Assembly: GCF_000835495.1 (NCBI RefSeq)
Contig: NW_015622542.1
Location: forward strand, 2,502,485-2,566,484
Direction: 5' to 3'
DNA from: Cladophialophora immunda
Taxonomy: Eukaryota > Ascomycota > Eurotiomycetes > Chaetothyriales > Herpotrichiellaceae
Length of the DNA: 64,000 bases
The stretch's first letter is position 1. Each line of letters begins with the position of its first letter. Positions 10,219 to 20,075 of this stretch are shown piece by piece. Made by a program: the position numbers and the translations under genes. The notes under the pieces are model-generated. The model saw nothing but the letters and a program-made list of their open reading frames with translations, was not told the DNA's origin and did not search any database.

Positions 10219-12704
10219 GGTTCGTAACGTGTTCTTGCGCAAAGGACAGAAGTTGTGGATCTCGTTCCTCGAACAGGACGGCACCTTGATGCTATAACTT
10301 TGTTGCAAACTGGAGTTGAGTCCGCTGATTCAGGAGGCAGTATGTTGTTATATCTCAATCTCCTTCACCGCCGTCAGCTCGCGAGGCGTTGCCCTACCTT
10401 CCATTTTGGTGCATTTTTTTCTGTTGATATCGGGAGTCGGAGCGCCAAGGTCCTGCTGGTCTGTGCCCCCGAAGTCTAAGTTGCCGATAAAAGGAGACGG
10501 TGGCTGCATGGGGGCGGAAAGGCATCTCCCCAAGCTTCTCTTCTGACGCCCTTTCAGAGTCCTCGGGAGGCTAGGCGCAAAGGCCATCGACGGTGCTGTG
10601 CTCCAGACACACGGAGGCTTGAATCCATTGCTCTGTAGGGGATGCACCTATGTCCGTTGAGTGTCTGCTGATAATAATAAGTGTGTTTGCTTCGTGTCGC
10701 CAGTGCGTGCCATTCCAGCGCTTCCGCCTTCCGGAGCAGCTGGGCGTTGTGTGTGGTGGGTGGGGGCTCCACGATTTGCGGGCAGACTGACATTCTTCAA
10801 CAGCCGTCATACTTGTCAACGTCTCGTTTGCCAGCCTAAGCATGTCGACAACCACTAGCAAGCTATACATGGTCATGGTCGTGCAAGGAGCAGCGGGAGG
10901 GACGCCCGACGGATATGTGCAGTCAGCCCAACCATGAATCTCTGCATCCGTCACGGCTGGGGAACTTCTGGATCTGGGATTTCCTGTGTGGAGGCCGATT
11001 CCGTGTTCTTTGCCCCAGCATGTTTTGAACTTGCTTGATCCTCGTTTGGTGATGTATCACCTTGGTCACAGGCGGCCTTGAGGTGGTTGACTTGAAAACG
11101 ATGCCTCTTCAGCAAACATGACGGTTCTGTCTTAGAATGTCTGATCTGGATTGGGGCAAGATCGGATCTCGTGGGAATGACTTGGCTTCCTGGCCTGTCG
11201 ACGATCGGCTGGATCCCAGATCGATCTGAGAGGCTGCCTGCTTCCGTCCTATCTTGCGAGCATCAGGTGCCCTGGCCATTCAAGGGGATGATCTTCTGTT
11301 TGAGTTGGCTAGGTGATACAAACAACCCAAAAGGATAAGCGAGGTCAGTCAGCCACCATCTGGATTCTCCCAGTACACTATTCGTGTTCCCGATGTCGGC
11401 CCTGGAGGATTTGGGGGTTGATGTCGCATACGATGCACCCTTGCACCTTTTCAGGAGGACATGGCAAGCTTTCCTCGAGAAGTCGGTGTGATTTCTGATG
11501 GCCATCATTGAGAGCCGGCCGGATGTTACTGCCCCCGTCTGTGAGCTAGAGCAGCATTGGAATCCCGACTGTGTTAGCGAGGTGGGTGTGGCTGGTACGT
11601 ACGCGAATCTCTACACGTTCTTTCAGACAAAGAAAGCTGATGGCAGACAAGACATACGAGCCGTCACATCCCCCTTGAATGCAACTTGTGCGACATGTCG
11701 CGCCGTTTGTGAAGGACAGGCATGCCCTAGCCATACGATGGTTTGTCCAGTACTTGAAGGGCATGTATCCTTCCCCGGACTGCTTTCTTTGTTCTTGTTC
11801 TCTTCATCTCTTGTGGCTTCTGCACCAATCAAACTGGCAGTGTTGGGATTTTGAGCTTGATTGTTTCCCCCTGTTGTTTGAAAGACTCTGATAAATGCTT
11901 GGGACTGTTGACAGTCAGCGGACAGCCACTGAACATTGTGATGCTCTGCAACAGTGTGATGATGATGGTTGTCGCGTGTGGGTAGGCAAGACTTGTCTGA
12001 GTCCATCAGAGGCAAGATTGGGTCGACTGCGTCGACATCGGTGGGAGGCAGTGCCAAAGAACAGCGAGGCAGAGGAAACACAAATACTGGAGGCGCGAGA
12101 GGAGCATCATCAGCTGGAACAAGGTGAAGAACAGAGGTTTGGAGGAGGAAAAAAGGCTGCACTCCAGTATCTTCACGACAGACTGCAACTGCGGCTGCGA
12201 CTGCGTCTGGTACAGCAACAATCAATGGGCGCAGGTGGATTCTGTCTGCCGGTCCCTTTGACGCTCACTTCACTTTTCACATCAACACCCACGGTCCCTA
12301 GGTTTGGCATGAATAGACGCGACACTTTTGACTTTTGCATCACTTTGGATTTCACGTACCGGGTAATGTCCCTGCACTGTACCATTGACACCGCAATACG
12401 AGCCGTCGACGACAATCAAGTGGCAAGTCACCTGCGATATCAAATTCACCGTCAAAGTTTTTCGTCGAGTCCACCTCCTCTTCACCTGCTATAACTTGGC
12501 CCAGCCGCCCTCCCTCTGTCGAGGTTGTCATCTCAAACCTCTCACCACCCATCTGATTCTCAGCATCAAATCCTTCAAGATACGCCTCCTCTGAAACCCA
12601 GACCTTTCGACACAAACAAACAAACAAGCACAATTACACCTTTCATCTTCAGCTCATACCTCTCAAATTCACTTCACGCGACCAATTCACACAAAGCTGC
12701 AAAA
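10219..12704. other. Long gene-free intergenic region
   Basis: Nearly 2.5 kb between divergent genes. Several frames of 60-200 codons exist on both strands, but none has recognisable motifs, consistent splice signals or composition like the neighbouring genes. The segment from about 12590 to 12700 (ACAA tetranucleotide run, then pyrimidine-rich) looks like the 5' leader of the gene at 12705. A non-coding transcript cannot be excluded. Confidence 0.5.
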
Positions 12705-14011
12705 ATGATTGCCTGGGAGAAAATCACCCGATTGATTGTCGGGCGTGGTAGGCTTCTTCTCACCAAGTCTCCAGCGTGACTGGACCTGCGCTGACCTTTG
12801 CGTCAATTAGCCGTCGCTGAGAGAAGCGAGCACAAGAAGCTCGAAAAGAAGTACAAGGAAGCTGAAGCAGCTCTCAAACTCGTCACTGAGGTTGCCCCTG
12901 AGCCGCTCCCACAATGTCTCAGTCGTAAGTCCAATCTTGCTCTTCTACCGTCTTCCTACGTTCTTCGTGTCTGACCATGATTCTAGGACCTTCGTCACTT
13001 TGGAGTGCAGCCATCTCTGAGGATTCACGCAAGCCGCGTGAAGGAGTCCTGCGCACGGCACAAAGACCAAACTACGAGCGTTCTTCCTCAACTCCTGCAG
13101 TGACCCATGTCACACCTCGCAGGTCGCCATCAGGCCCACCAGACATCACTGCTCGATCTCTCAGCCAAGAGGAATTGAAGCGGAACTACAGTTCTGAAAA
13201 CTTCTGGGATACCAAAATTCACCCACTTCCTCCTATGCCTGAAATGACCGGCTTCGGAAAATATCGCCGAGCCGTCAATGCCTCTCCAGAGTGGCAATTG
13301 GAACACCTTCACAAACACCTTTACGACATGAGCGACATCATTGTCGGTCATTTGGGCTCGCAGCCTCCTGTTGGCTTGGATCCAGAGACCTGGAACCAGT
13401 ACAGAACTCAATACGCACGAACCACCAGCTTTGCAAGCTCCCGAAGCTCCACGACCGGCCTCGAATCTGCTATCGCCTCAGAATATCTGGACCCGGTCAC
13501 CGGTACCAAAATCACTCGCGGATTTTCTGCTTCGACCACCTCGAGCGCAGCAAGCTCTTTCAAAGAAGGCTCAATCACCTTCCGCCGCGATTCCAGCTTC
13601 TCCAAATCAAGCATGACTAGCCCACTCTCCGACGTCGACGTGAAGGGCAGTCGAAGACCAAGCCGGACTTCTTCATACCATGCTAGCATTACATCAATGC
13701 ATCATTTGACCGCCATCAGTGAAATCCAAGAACCATTCACCAACCTCCCTCGCAAGATCGAGAAACCCTGCGTGTTTGACGCAAATGGAAACACTGAGAG
13801 TGCACTTGCGTCCGACGAAGACGAAGAACTCGAGTGGGAAGACATGCTTGAAGTTGGCGGAGCCAACATCAGCAACCTCACCAAACGACTTGACCGAACA
13901 TCATCATCTCGTGCTATGTCACACATCAAACCCGCATTGAATCGCCCACGCACAAAGAGACAGAGATCCAACACTGTGCGCCGAGTTCACTTGGTGGACA
14001 ACCGCCACTAA
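12705..14011 (+). CDS. Serine-rich protein with N-terminal coiled coil, function unknown
   Basis: Three exons: 12705-12747, 12811-12924 and 12987-14011, with introns of 63 and 62 nt (GTAGGC...TAG and GTAAGT...TAG). They give 393 residues. The short first two exons encode an amphipathic start (MIAWEKITRLIVGR) and a charged helix (ERSEHKKLEKKYKEAEAAL) likely to form a coiled coil. The third exon has a conserved-looking aromatic block (ENFWDTKIHPLPPMPEMTGF and SPEWQLEHLHKHLYDM). A long Ser/Thr/Arg-rich region with many potential phosphosites follows. Near the end comes an acidic patch (DEDEELEWEDML), and the C-terminus is basic. I do not recognise the family. The composition suggests a phospho-regulated cytoplasmic or nuclear adaptor, which is only inference. 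Confidence 0.78.
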
Positions 14012-14700
14012 TTATTCCATTGAATCAACCAACCCTTTAATTTTCTTGGGCTACGACGAACGAATCAACGGCATCACGAATTATACGCCCCGTCTATAAC
14101 GAATTTCTCAATCCACTTTCAAAAAGAACAAGATGATCAATGGTTATTGCTGTGCGAGTCCAGGGATTCGGGAGTTCAGGAGTTTAGGAATTCATTGCTT
14201 GGGTTAATGTTATCGGAAGGGTTCTGCAACAATGGGATTCGTTCGACTCGCACGGAATTGCTTTCAGGTTTCACTATAAGACTATAACCAGTATAATTCT
14301 TTCTCGGGTGCTGCATTGTCGTTAACAAGGAAGGACTATGTTGATAGTTTCTGATAGCCTTCGCGATCAACAATAAATACAGTCCACGCATTGAAGTCCA
14401 TGATTCCCGGCTTCATATTGTAGCGCTATCACACGCTTGTCAAGACGTTTGTCCTCCTTTCCCATGAATATCTCCGTTGCACAGTAGTACCAAGCTGGCT
14501 CTACGACTCATTCATGAGGACAAGAAGGGCCAAGGTTTTAGCGTGGGGACCATTATTGCGCCCCCTGGCCGCTTTTTCTCTGGGCTTCAGAGTGCACACC
14601 TGACCAACCGAGCTTACCACTTCACGTGCTCGCCAACGACACACCACCACCGCCACCCAGATTGACGAGATCATAATCATGTAGCTTGCAACCCCCTGCC
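14012..14700. other. Intergenic
   Basis: AT-richer 3' flank of the preceding gene and promoter of the UPF0029 gene. No supported frame. Confidence 0.5.
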
Positions 14701-15888
14701 ATGTCCAGGTCGATGCCAGAGCAGACGAAGAAGAGACCTGCCTCCCCCGCTGAAGCTGATCAAGAAGAAGAAGACGACACCATCGCCTCCGTCGCAGCCG
14801 GCGAAGCTGCCATCCGCAGCGGCGCCGAAGGCAAGAATGACCAGATCTTCATCTCCGCGCCAATCCACGACCGCCAGTCCACGTTCGTGGCTCACTTCCA
14901 CCCCGCGCCGGGCGTGTTCGCGAAACCGCAGCAGTCCGGGACGCCTGGGTCTGGGACTGGGACTGGGACTGGGACTGGGACTGGGACCGGGTCGAAGCCG
15001 CCATCTCTGTCGTTGACAGCGACCGTCAAGCGGCTTCAAGCCCATCCGGCCTTCGCCTCCGCGAGCCACCGCATCGTCGCGTGGCGGCGGCGATCGAGCC
15101 AGCAGACGCTCTTCACCACGCCCACGTCCGGCGCCGGTGGCGCCACGGCGGCGGCAGGAAGGGCCATCTACGCGACGGGCTCGGAGGACGACGGCGAGAA
15201 ATACGCCGGCAAGCGGCTCGAGCGCCTGCTGGGCGATCTGGACGCGGAGGGCGTCGTCGTCGTGGCGAGGTGGTACGGCGGCGTGTTATTGGGGCCCGTG
15301 AGGTTCGCGCACATCGAGGACGTGGCGCGGGAGGCGGTTCGCAAATGGAGAGAGAGCGTCGGCGCCTGGTCCGGCGGTGCAGGCCCCAAGAGGCAGAGAC
15401 TGCTTGATTCTGACGGCCCCAGAGCGGGAGCGGGCGGAGTCCCTGGTAATGGTGACGATGCTGGAGATGAAGAAGCTGGCCTCCGATCCCGTCTCGCCGA
15501 ACAGCTTGCCGAGCGGGACCGCAGTATCGTCGTGCTAAGAGGGCTGTTGGCGGACAAGACCAAAGCCGCATCACCATCTATCACGACCGAGGACGAAAAG
15601 AAATCAGAGCCGTCGCAAACTCATCATCAACAACAGTCTTCACAGTCTTCTTCGCCAGCCAAGAAGGTTGATTACAGCGAGATGCCGCTCGCGAGGTTGA
15701 GGCAGCTCGAAAAAGCGCGGGATGCTACGATTGCCTTTATCTTGAGGCAGTTGGACAAGCTTGAGGAAGAAGAGATGGCGAAAGCAAAGGACGGCCAGAA
15801 GCAAGAAAAGCGAAGCACTGGTGTTGATGGGAACAACGATGCGAGGCTGGGTGAGCAGGCTATCGAGGGTGGTGACCGAGAGACATGA
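14701..15888 (+). CDS. UPF0029 (Impact/YigZ-type) domain protein
   Basis: Single exon, 395 residues from the ATG at 14701. The UPF0029 core spans about residues 45-215. It starts with FISAPIHDRQSTFVAHF, continues with ASASHRIVAWR, then GSEDDGEKYAG, and ends with VVVVARWYGGVLLGPVRFAHI, the diagnostic signature of the family. In yeast Yih1 and mammalian IMPACT this domain binds Gcn1 and restrains the Gcn2 kinase. Those proteins also carry an N-terminal RWD domain, which is absent here, so this is a different UPF0029 subfamily and the Gcn2 link is not established. A hexanucleotide repeat encodes a Gly-Thr run inserted inside the domain. The C-terminal third is predicted coiled coil (MPLARLRQLEKARDATI and LRQLDKLEEEEMAKAK). 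Domain call is secure, role unknown. Confidence 0.86.
   Translation: MSRSMPEQTKKRPASPAEADQEEEDDTIASVAAGEAAIRSGAEGKNDQIFISAPIHDRQSTFVAHFHPAPGVFAKPQQSGTPGSGTGTGTGTGTGTGSKPPSLSLTATVKRLQAHPAFASASHRIVAWRRRSSQQTLFTTPTSGAGGATAAAGRAIYATGSEDDGEKYAGKRLERLLGDLDAEGVVVVARWYGGVLLGPVRFAHIEDVAREAVRKWRESVGAWSGGAGPKRQRLLDSDGPRAGAGGVPGNGDDAGDEEAGLRSRLAEQLAERDRSIVVLRGLLADKTKAASPSITTEDEKKSEPSQTHHQQQSSQSSSPAKKVDYSEMPLARLRQLEKARDATIAFILRQLDKLEEEEMAKAKDGQKQEKRSTGVDGNNDARLGEQAIEGGDRET
14947..14988 (+). repeat. In-frame GGGACT hexanucleotide tandem repeat
   Basis: Five perfect GGGACT units (14953-14982) flanked by one variant unit on each side. They encode alternating Gly-Thr within the UPF0029 coding sequence. A gain or loss of units keeps the frame. 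Confidence 0.9.
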
Positions 15889-16051
15889 AGCACAGCATCG
15901 GATGTGTTTGGCTAGTCAAACAGCATGAAGAAAGGGCCGCCCAAAGGACAAGAATTGTTCGGTGGGACACAGAGCTACACTGTTCGGACTTTGAACAAGT
16001 CCCATTTGTTCGGGTATAGGGCCAGTATGTCGCTCGATCCCAGCGCATGGA

Positions 16052-17202
16052 TTAAGCCGAGACAGACACATCCTCCTGGCCGCCAGCATAGCCAACACCA
16101 CTGGCGCGGCTGCTGGCAGGCGTGAGAGCGTTTTTCTCCGCTTCCTCTTCCTTGAATTTCTCAACTACCATCTTCCGGGCCAGTTGTTGGTAATCTGCAG
16201 TCATATGATGTCAGTCGAGACATTCCGACATGGCATGTTCACGAAGAGGTATATGAGAGGTATGCAGTGGCACAAGAGTGAAGAGATGTGCAGGGACAAA
16301 AGATGAGGACTCACGCAAAACACCACTCTCCTTGGCCTGGTTCAGCACTCCTTGGGAATAAACGCCTCTCTCCAAATTGCTTTGAGCGACCTCGCACAAC
16401 TCAAAGTCCTCCAGCGCCACCTTCCTCACAAACTTAAAGTAGTCTTCAAATCCTTCCGTGCCGCCCTTCCCATCGTCGAAGTAGTAATCAAACTCCATGC
16501 GAGTTTCGCCAACCTTTTCACTGGGGCAAACACGGAAACTGCTCATACCACCCCCGTACAGATTGAGAGTGCATACGGGAAAGAAATAGAGGAAAAGACC
16601 GTCATTGGGTTTCTGCGGGTCGGCAATGTGCCGGCTATATGTGTCGTGGTTGTGTACTTCGTAGAAGGTAGGCGGGTATTTGACACTGAAGCTGCGGTGC
16701 GTGTATTGACAGTGCAAGCATTCTTGATATCCGTCAACCATGGTTTTCCAGTTGAAGCGACCGGGGTATTTGATGGAGCGACGATGTGGTAGACGGCGGA
16801 AGTTGTATCGGGAAAGGAGCTCGAGCAGCGACGGTGGGAACCATTGCTCGAATGGCGGCGCGGAATGGTCGATGGTGGTGAACAAGAGACCCGTCGGGGT
16901 CAAGTGATGTGCGAGTAGGACACCCTGGAAGATGAGAGACATGGTTATGAAAAGAAATAAAAAGGGGAAAGACATGATCGCGAGCATACATCCGATTTCC
17001 TTTTCACCTCAAAGTTCTCATTCCCGTCGTGTTGGACAACGATGGAAACACCGGCGAACTCATACTCGACTTCCCGTTCCACTGCAAACCGAGGGACAGC
17101 TCCAACGATGTACCAGGCTTTGTAGAAGATTGCTCGTTGTTCGAGCGAGTAGAGATTTTGTGAAATGTACCATGACGCCGGCAGTGTTTTGGTTGCATCC
17201 AT
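16052..17202 (-). CDS. Rieske-type oxygenase alpha-subunit-like protein lacking the Rieske cluster domain
   Basis: Three exons on the minus strand: 17202-16990, 16924-16315 and 16194-16052, with introns of 65 and 120 nt. They give 321 residues. Residues 1-70 match the segment just before the Rieske domain in choline-monooxygenase-like enzymes (LPASWYISQNLYSLEQRAIF...AW, then YEFAGVSIVV). Residue 72 onward picks up directly after where the Rieske module should end (HLTPTGLLFTT...PPFEQWFP). The catalytic domain follows with its non-haem iron site: FNWKTMVDGYQECLHCQYTH supplies Glu139, His142 and His147, and LEDFELCEVAQ supplies Asp244. The CxH...CxxH cluster motif is absent, and the 65-nt intron cannot hide the roughly 90 missing residues. 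Related enzymes are about 400-430 residues. Without a cluster in cis, catalysis would need electrons from a partner. The divergent neighbour at 17922 encodes a Rieske domain. It may instead be a decaying gene, but all frames and splice sites are intact. Confidence 0.85.
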
Positions 17203-17921
17203 TGCTGAGTGATGACCTCTGCTTGACCTCAATGCCTTAAAAGCTGATAAGCAAGGGCGTCTGTCGGTGGCGTGAGGTTTTCCAGGCGAGATGTATCATT
17301 ATCAAGTCCAACCATCGAAAGGATATAGAATCCGCATCATGCCGACGTTGAAATTGAATTCCAAAAGAGGCATTCGAATACCGACCGAATGATGGATTGT
17401 AGCGTATGGTCCACCGGCGTTCCTATTCGCGCACATCGTGAAAATGGGTACCCATAAAAGGGTCGCCATTATTCATCGCTGGGTGAATGATTCCCATGTG
17501 CTAATTCCTCACTGGGTTGACGTTCGCCGTGCGGTTCAAGGGATACTTCCGCAGAAGTCAAAACTGGAGAGGGGAGGGAGGTGGGTTGATTCTTGCGGGA
17601 TCGTATTGCCCAGTTGAGCCATGGCGCTTTTCCCTGTGACCAAAGAGTGCGTCAGCTTTGATATCATGGCGAGTAATTGACGACTCAGAATAGAATGGGG
17701 GTCGGATCCGAGGATGTATGGGGTACAATCACCTGCGTCGATCAAGGCCATTGGCCGCCTTTCCAGTAGCTTTCGGGCACTGCATCCTCCTTGCTGAAAT
17801 GCTTTTCTAGGCCAAACGGGCAATCCGGGCCCACGGTCTCGTTCGTATTCATAAGTGATGATGCCCTTCTTGCTGCAACCGATGTTGATATCAATATCAC
17901 CTTGGCCCAGACCCTGATAGC
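17203..17921. promoter_or_regulatory. Shared bidirectional promoter region of the two Rieske-oxygenase-related genes
   Basis: 719 nt between the divergent start codons at 17202 (minus) and 17922 (plus). No supported coding frame lies between them. The arrangement would permit co-regulation. I see no recognisable operator or strong TATA box. Confidence 0.5.
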
Positions 17922-19328
17922 ATGGCCGTGAACCTAATCCATGGCCCTCTGGGCTCATTGTTCTCTCCCTTTCCCATTTATCTTTCAATCGTTGGGTTTA
18001 TTGTTTATCTTGTTGGGCGTCTCTTAGTGAACCTCGTTTATGATGACCGCAAACCCTTTGCACCTGGTTCAAGTCTTGACCAGGCCGAGAAAGGCAGCCT
18101 GAAGAAGCAGGAGGGTATGACAGATGATGAGATCTTTCAATTGGAGAAAAGAGCATTCTTCAGCAAGGTAATCTATTTGATTCCATTGTGACGAGGGTGT
18201 AAATCATGTCGGAGCTGACTGGTTCCAAGACGTGGCTCTTCGTTTGTCACCACAGCAGGTTTGACAAGCCTGGTGACTACCATGCTTTTGACGTTGCTGG
18301 TATCTCATTCTTCGTTGTCTTGGGCAAAGACATGAAACTGCGAGCTTTTCACAACGTCTGTCGACATCGCGCATACACCGTGGTCCGCAAATCGTGTGGC
18401 ACCTCGACGCGGTTTTCGTGCAAGTACCATGGTTGGCAGTATGATGACAAGGGTGCATTAGTCAAGGCTCCCAAGTTTGACGAATCACCCGGCTTCGTAC
18501 CCGGCGACAACGGCTTATTCGAGATCAAGTTGATAACGACAAGGGAGGGTTTGGTGTTTGTCAACTTTGACGCAAGCACACTGCATCTCCCTTTCAATAA
18601 TGTCAAGTCTCACGTGGATCTTGGGAGCTGCTCTTGGGTCGATGGGAAGGAGGTCACCTGTGCCACGAACTGGAAAGACATTGGTAAGTTGATTTGGGGC
18701 CTATCAGCGTCCAGACTCTGACTGAAGTCAGCAAATGAGTTCTCCAATCAAGCTCAATGGGGGCAGAATCCGTTTGAATGGCTTTCTGCATTTCGCAAGT
18801 CCAAAGTTGTCAGACTCCTCGGTCCATTGAGTATTATCAAGGAACTCGACAACGATCTGTGGTGCACGCTGGTCCTTCTACCACGATCAAGCTCGGAAGT
18901 CGTGGTTCGATTCGACTTTTATGTTAAAGAGGGACACGCAGCTCCCGCAAAGGTCGTAGAGAAGTCGAAGTGGATGCTAGAGCAAGAACTCCTCAATTTA
19001 TCCAGACCAGACGAAACAAAGAGCGCAACGAGATCTTCATATTTTGCATACCAATGTGGAGGTGAGTGGCGGTTCCCAAGGACATCCTCAACACGTGCTG
19101 ATCAATGAGACAGGCCGCACCATCGACTTGTTTGCGATCCTTGCTCAGCACCAACGGAACGAGAAGATGGCCAAGAGAAAGCTGCAGCCTGCGATCAGGG
19201 TGACAGGCACAGCTGATATCGACACGGAAGCGGAGGCTTTGTGCGATGCCCTCGAGGGAGTAGCCAACTCGCCTTCTTTGGAGACGTGCTCCCGGATATC
19301 CAGCTTGACTCAAACCTTGGAGTGGTGA
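17922..19328 (+). CDS. Membrane-anchored Rieske [2Fe-2S] protein with degenerate oxygenase catalytic domain
   Basis: Four exons: 17922-18167, 18230-18683, 18732-19061 and 19114-19328, giving 414 residues. A hydrophobic helix spans about residues 12-37. The segment leading into the Rieske fold starts with DRKPFAPGSSLDQAEKG and includes TWLFVCHHSRF. The Rieske centre is complete: Cys126-x-His128 and Cys146-x2-His149 (NVCRHRAYTVV and SCKYHGWQYDDKG). The expected continuation (GLVFVNFD) follows. The catalytic domain then departs from the family. After NWKDI, where the Glu-x2-His-x4-His iron site should be, the sequence reads ANEFSNQAQWGQNPFEWL with no His. It should therefore carry electrons but not bind catalytic iron. 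The divergent gene at 17202-16052 has the opposite deficiency. Possible roles are an electron-transfer partner of that protein or a stand-alone Rieske electron carrier. The exon joins are all in frame. Confidence 0.85.
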
Positions 19329-20075
19329 TTTCCGTCAGGAGGGCAGCGGATGATACAGACGGGGAATAGACAAAAGAACTGAGACATGCGTTGGGTGCTT
19401 CGACGACTTAATCTGTAGGCTGTTAGTGGACGAGATGTTCACAGGGGGAGCTTTAGCTGGTCAAACGGGGCTCGAGGGCATTGGCAATGAGAAACATAGA
19501 GCATGGTATCATCATGGGGTCGCAAGCTAGAGCCTGCATGGGAGACGTGGGCGTTCTTGAGTAGAGGAACTCATACCCAGGTACGGAGTAGCGTTTGCTG
19601 TGTCTGGTTCACTTGTGTCGTGAAAGGAGAGAGAGAGAGAGTGAGTGATGGGACATGGCGCAGGACTGACTACTGTCGAGCTGGCATGCGCATTGGCCAG
19701 TCTTGGCATTGGGATTGGAACTGGAACTTCTCCCACATTCAACACATCTCTCGGTTGTTGCTCCCCGCGCACCAGTGGAGAGATGTTGCATATCCTCTGT
19801 AGACCTCCAGATGTCACGGCTTTCTATGTAAGATGCAAAATTGACAATGAGCTGCGGCTGCGAAGATGCAAACGCTACGGGGGCGTGGATGTCACACGAG
19901 CAAGAACTGCAAGGCGTCTGGTAGGCAACCGTTTCATACCTCGCCACCAGCGCTTCCCGAGGCAGCCTTCCACCCCTTCATTATCCCGAACTCGATGTCA
20001 TGTTTGCCTGTTAAGCCTCTGCTGTTCCTAATGTCTAGGTTAATATACAACTCTTCTTGGTGAAAACTGGAAGCA
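19329..20075. other. Intergenic
   Basis: Contains a short GA dinucleotide run near 19626-19640. No gene supported on either strand. Confidence 0.5.

Noticed and set aside
11623..12225. 200-codon minus-strand frame in the long intergenic region
   Set aside because: No motifs, overlaps several equally long frames, and the composition is unlike neighbouring genes.
16925..16989. Possibility that the missing Rieske domain is hidden in the first intron of the oxygenase-like gene
   Set aside because: The intron is only 65 nt and contains no Cys-x-His pattern in any frame; the full module needs about 270 nt.
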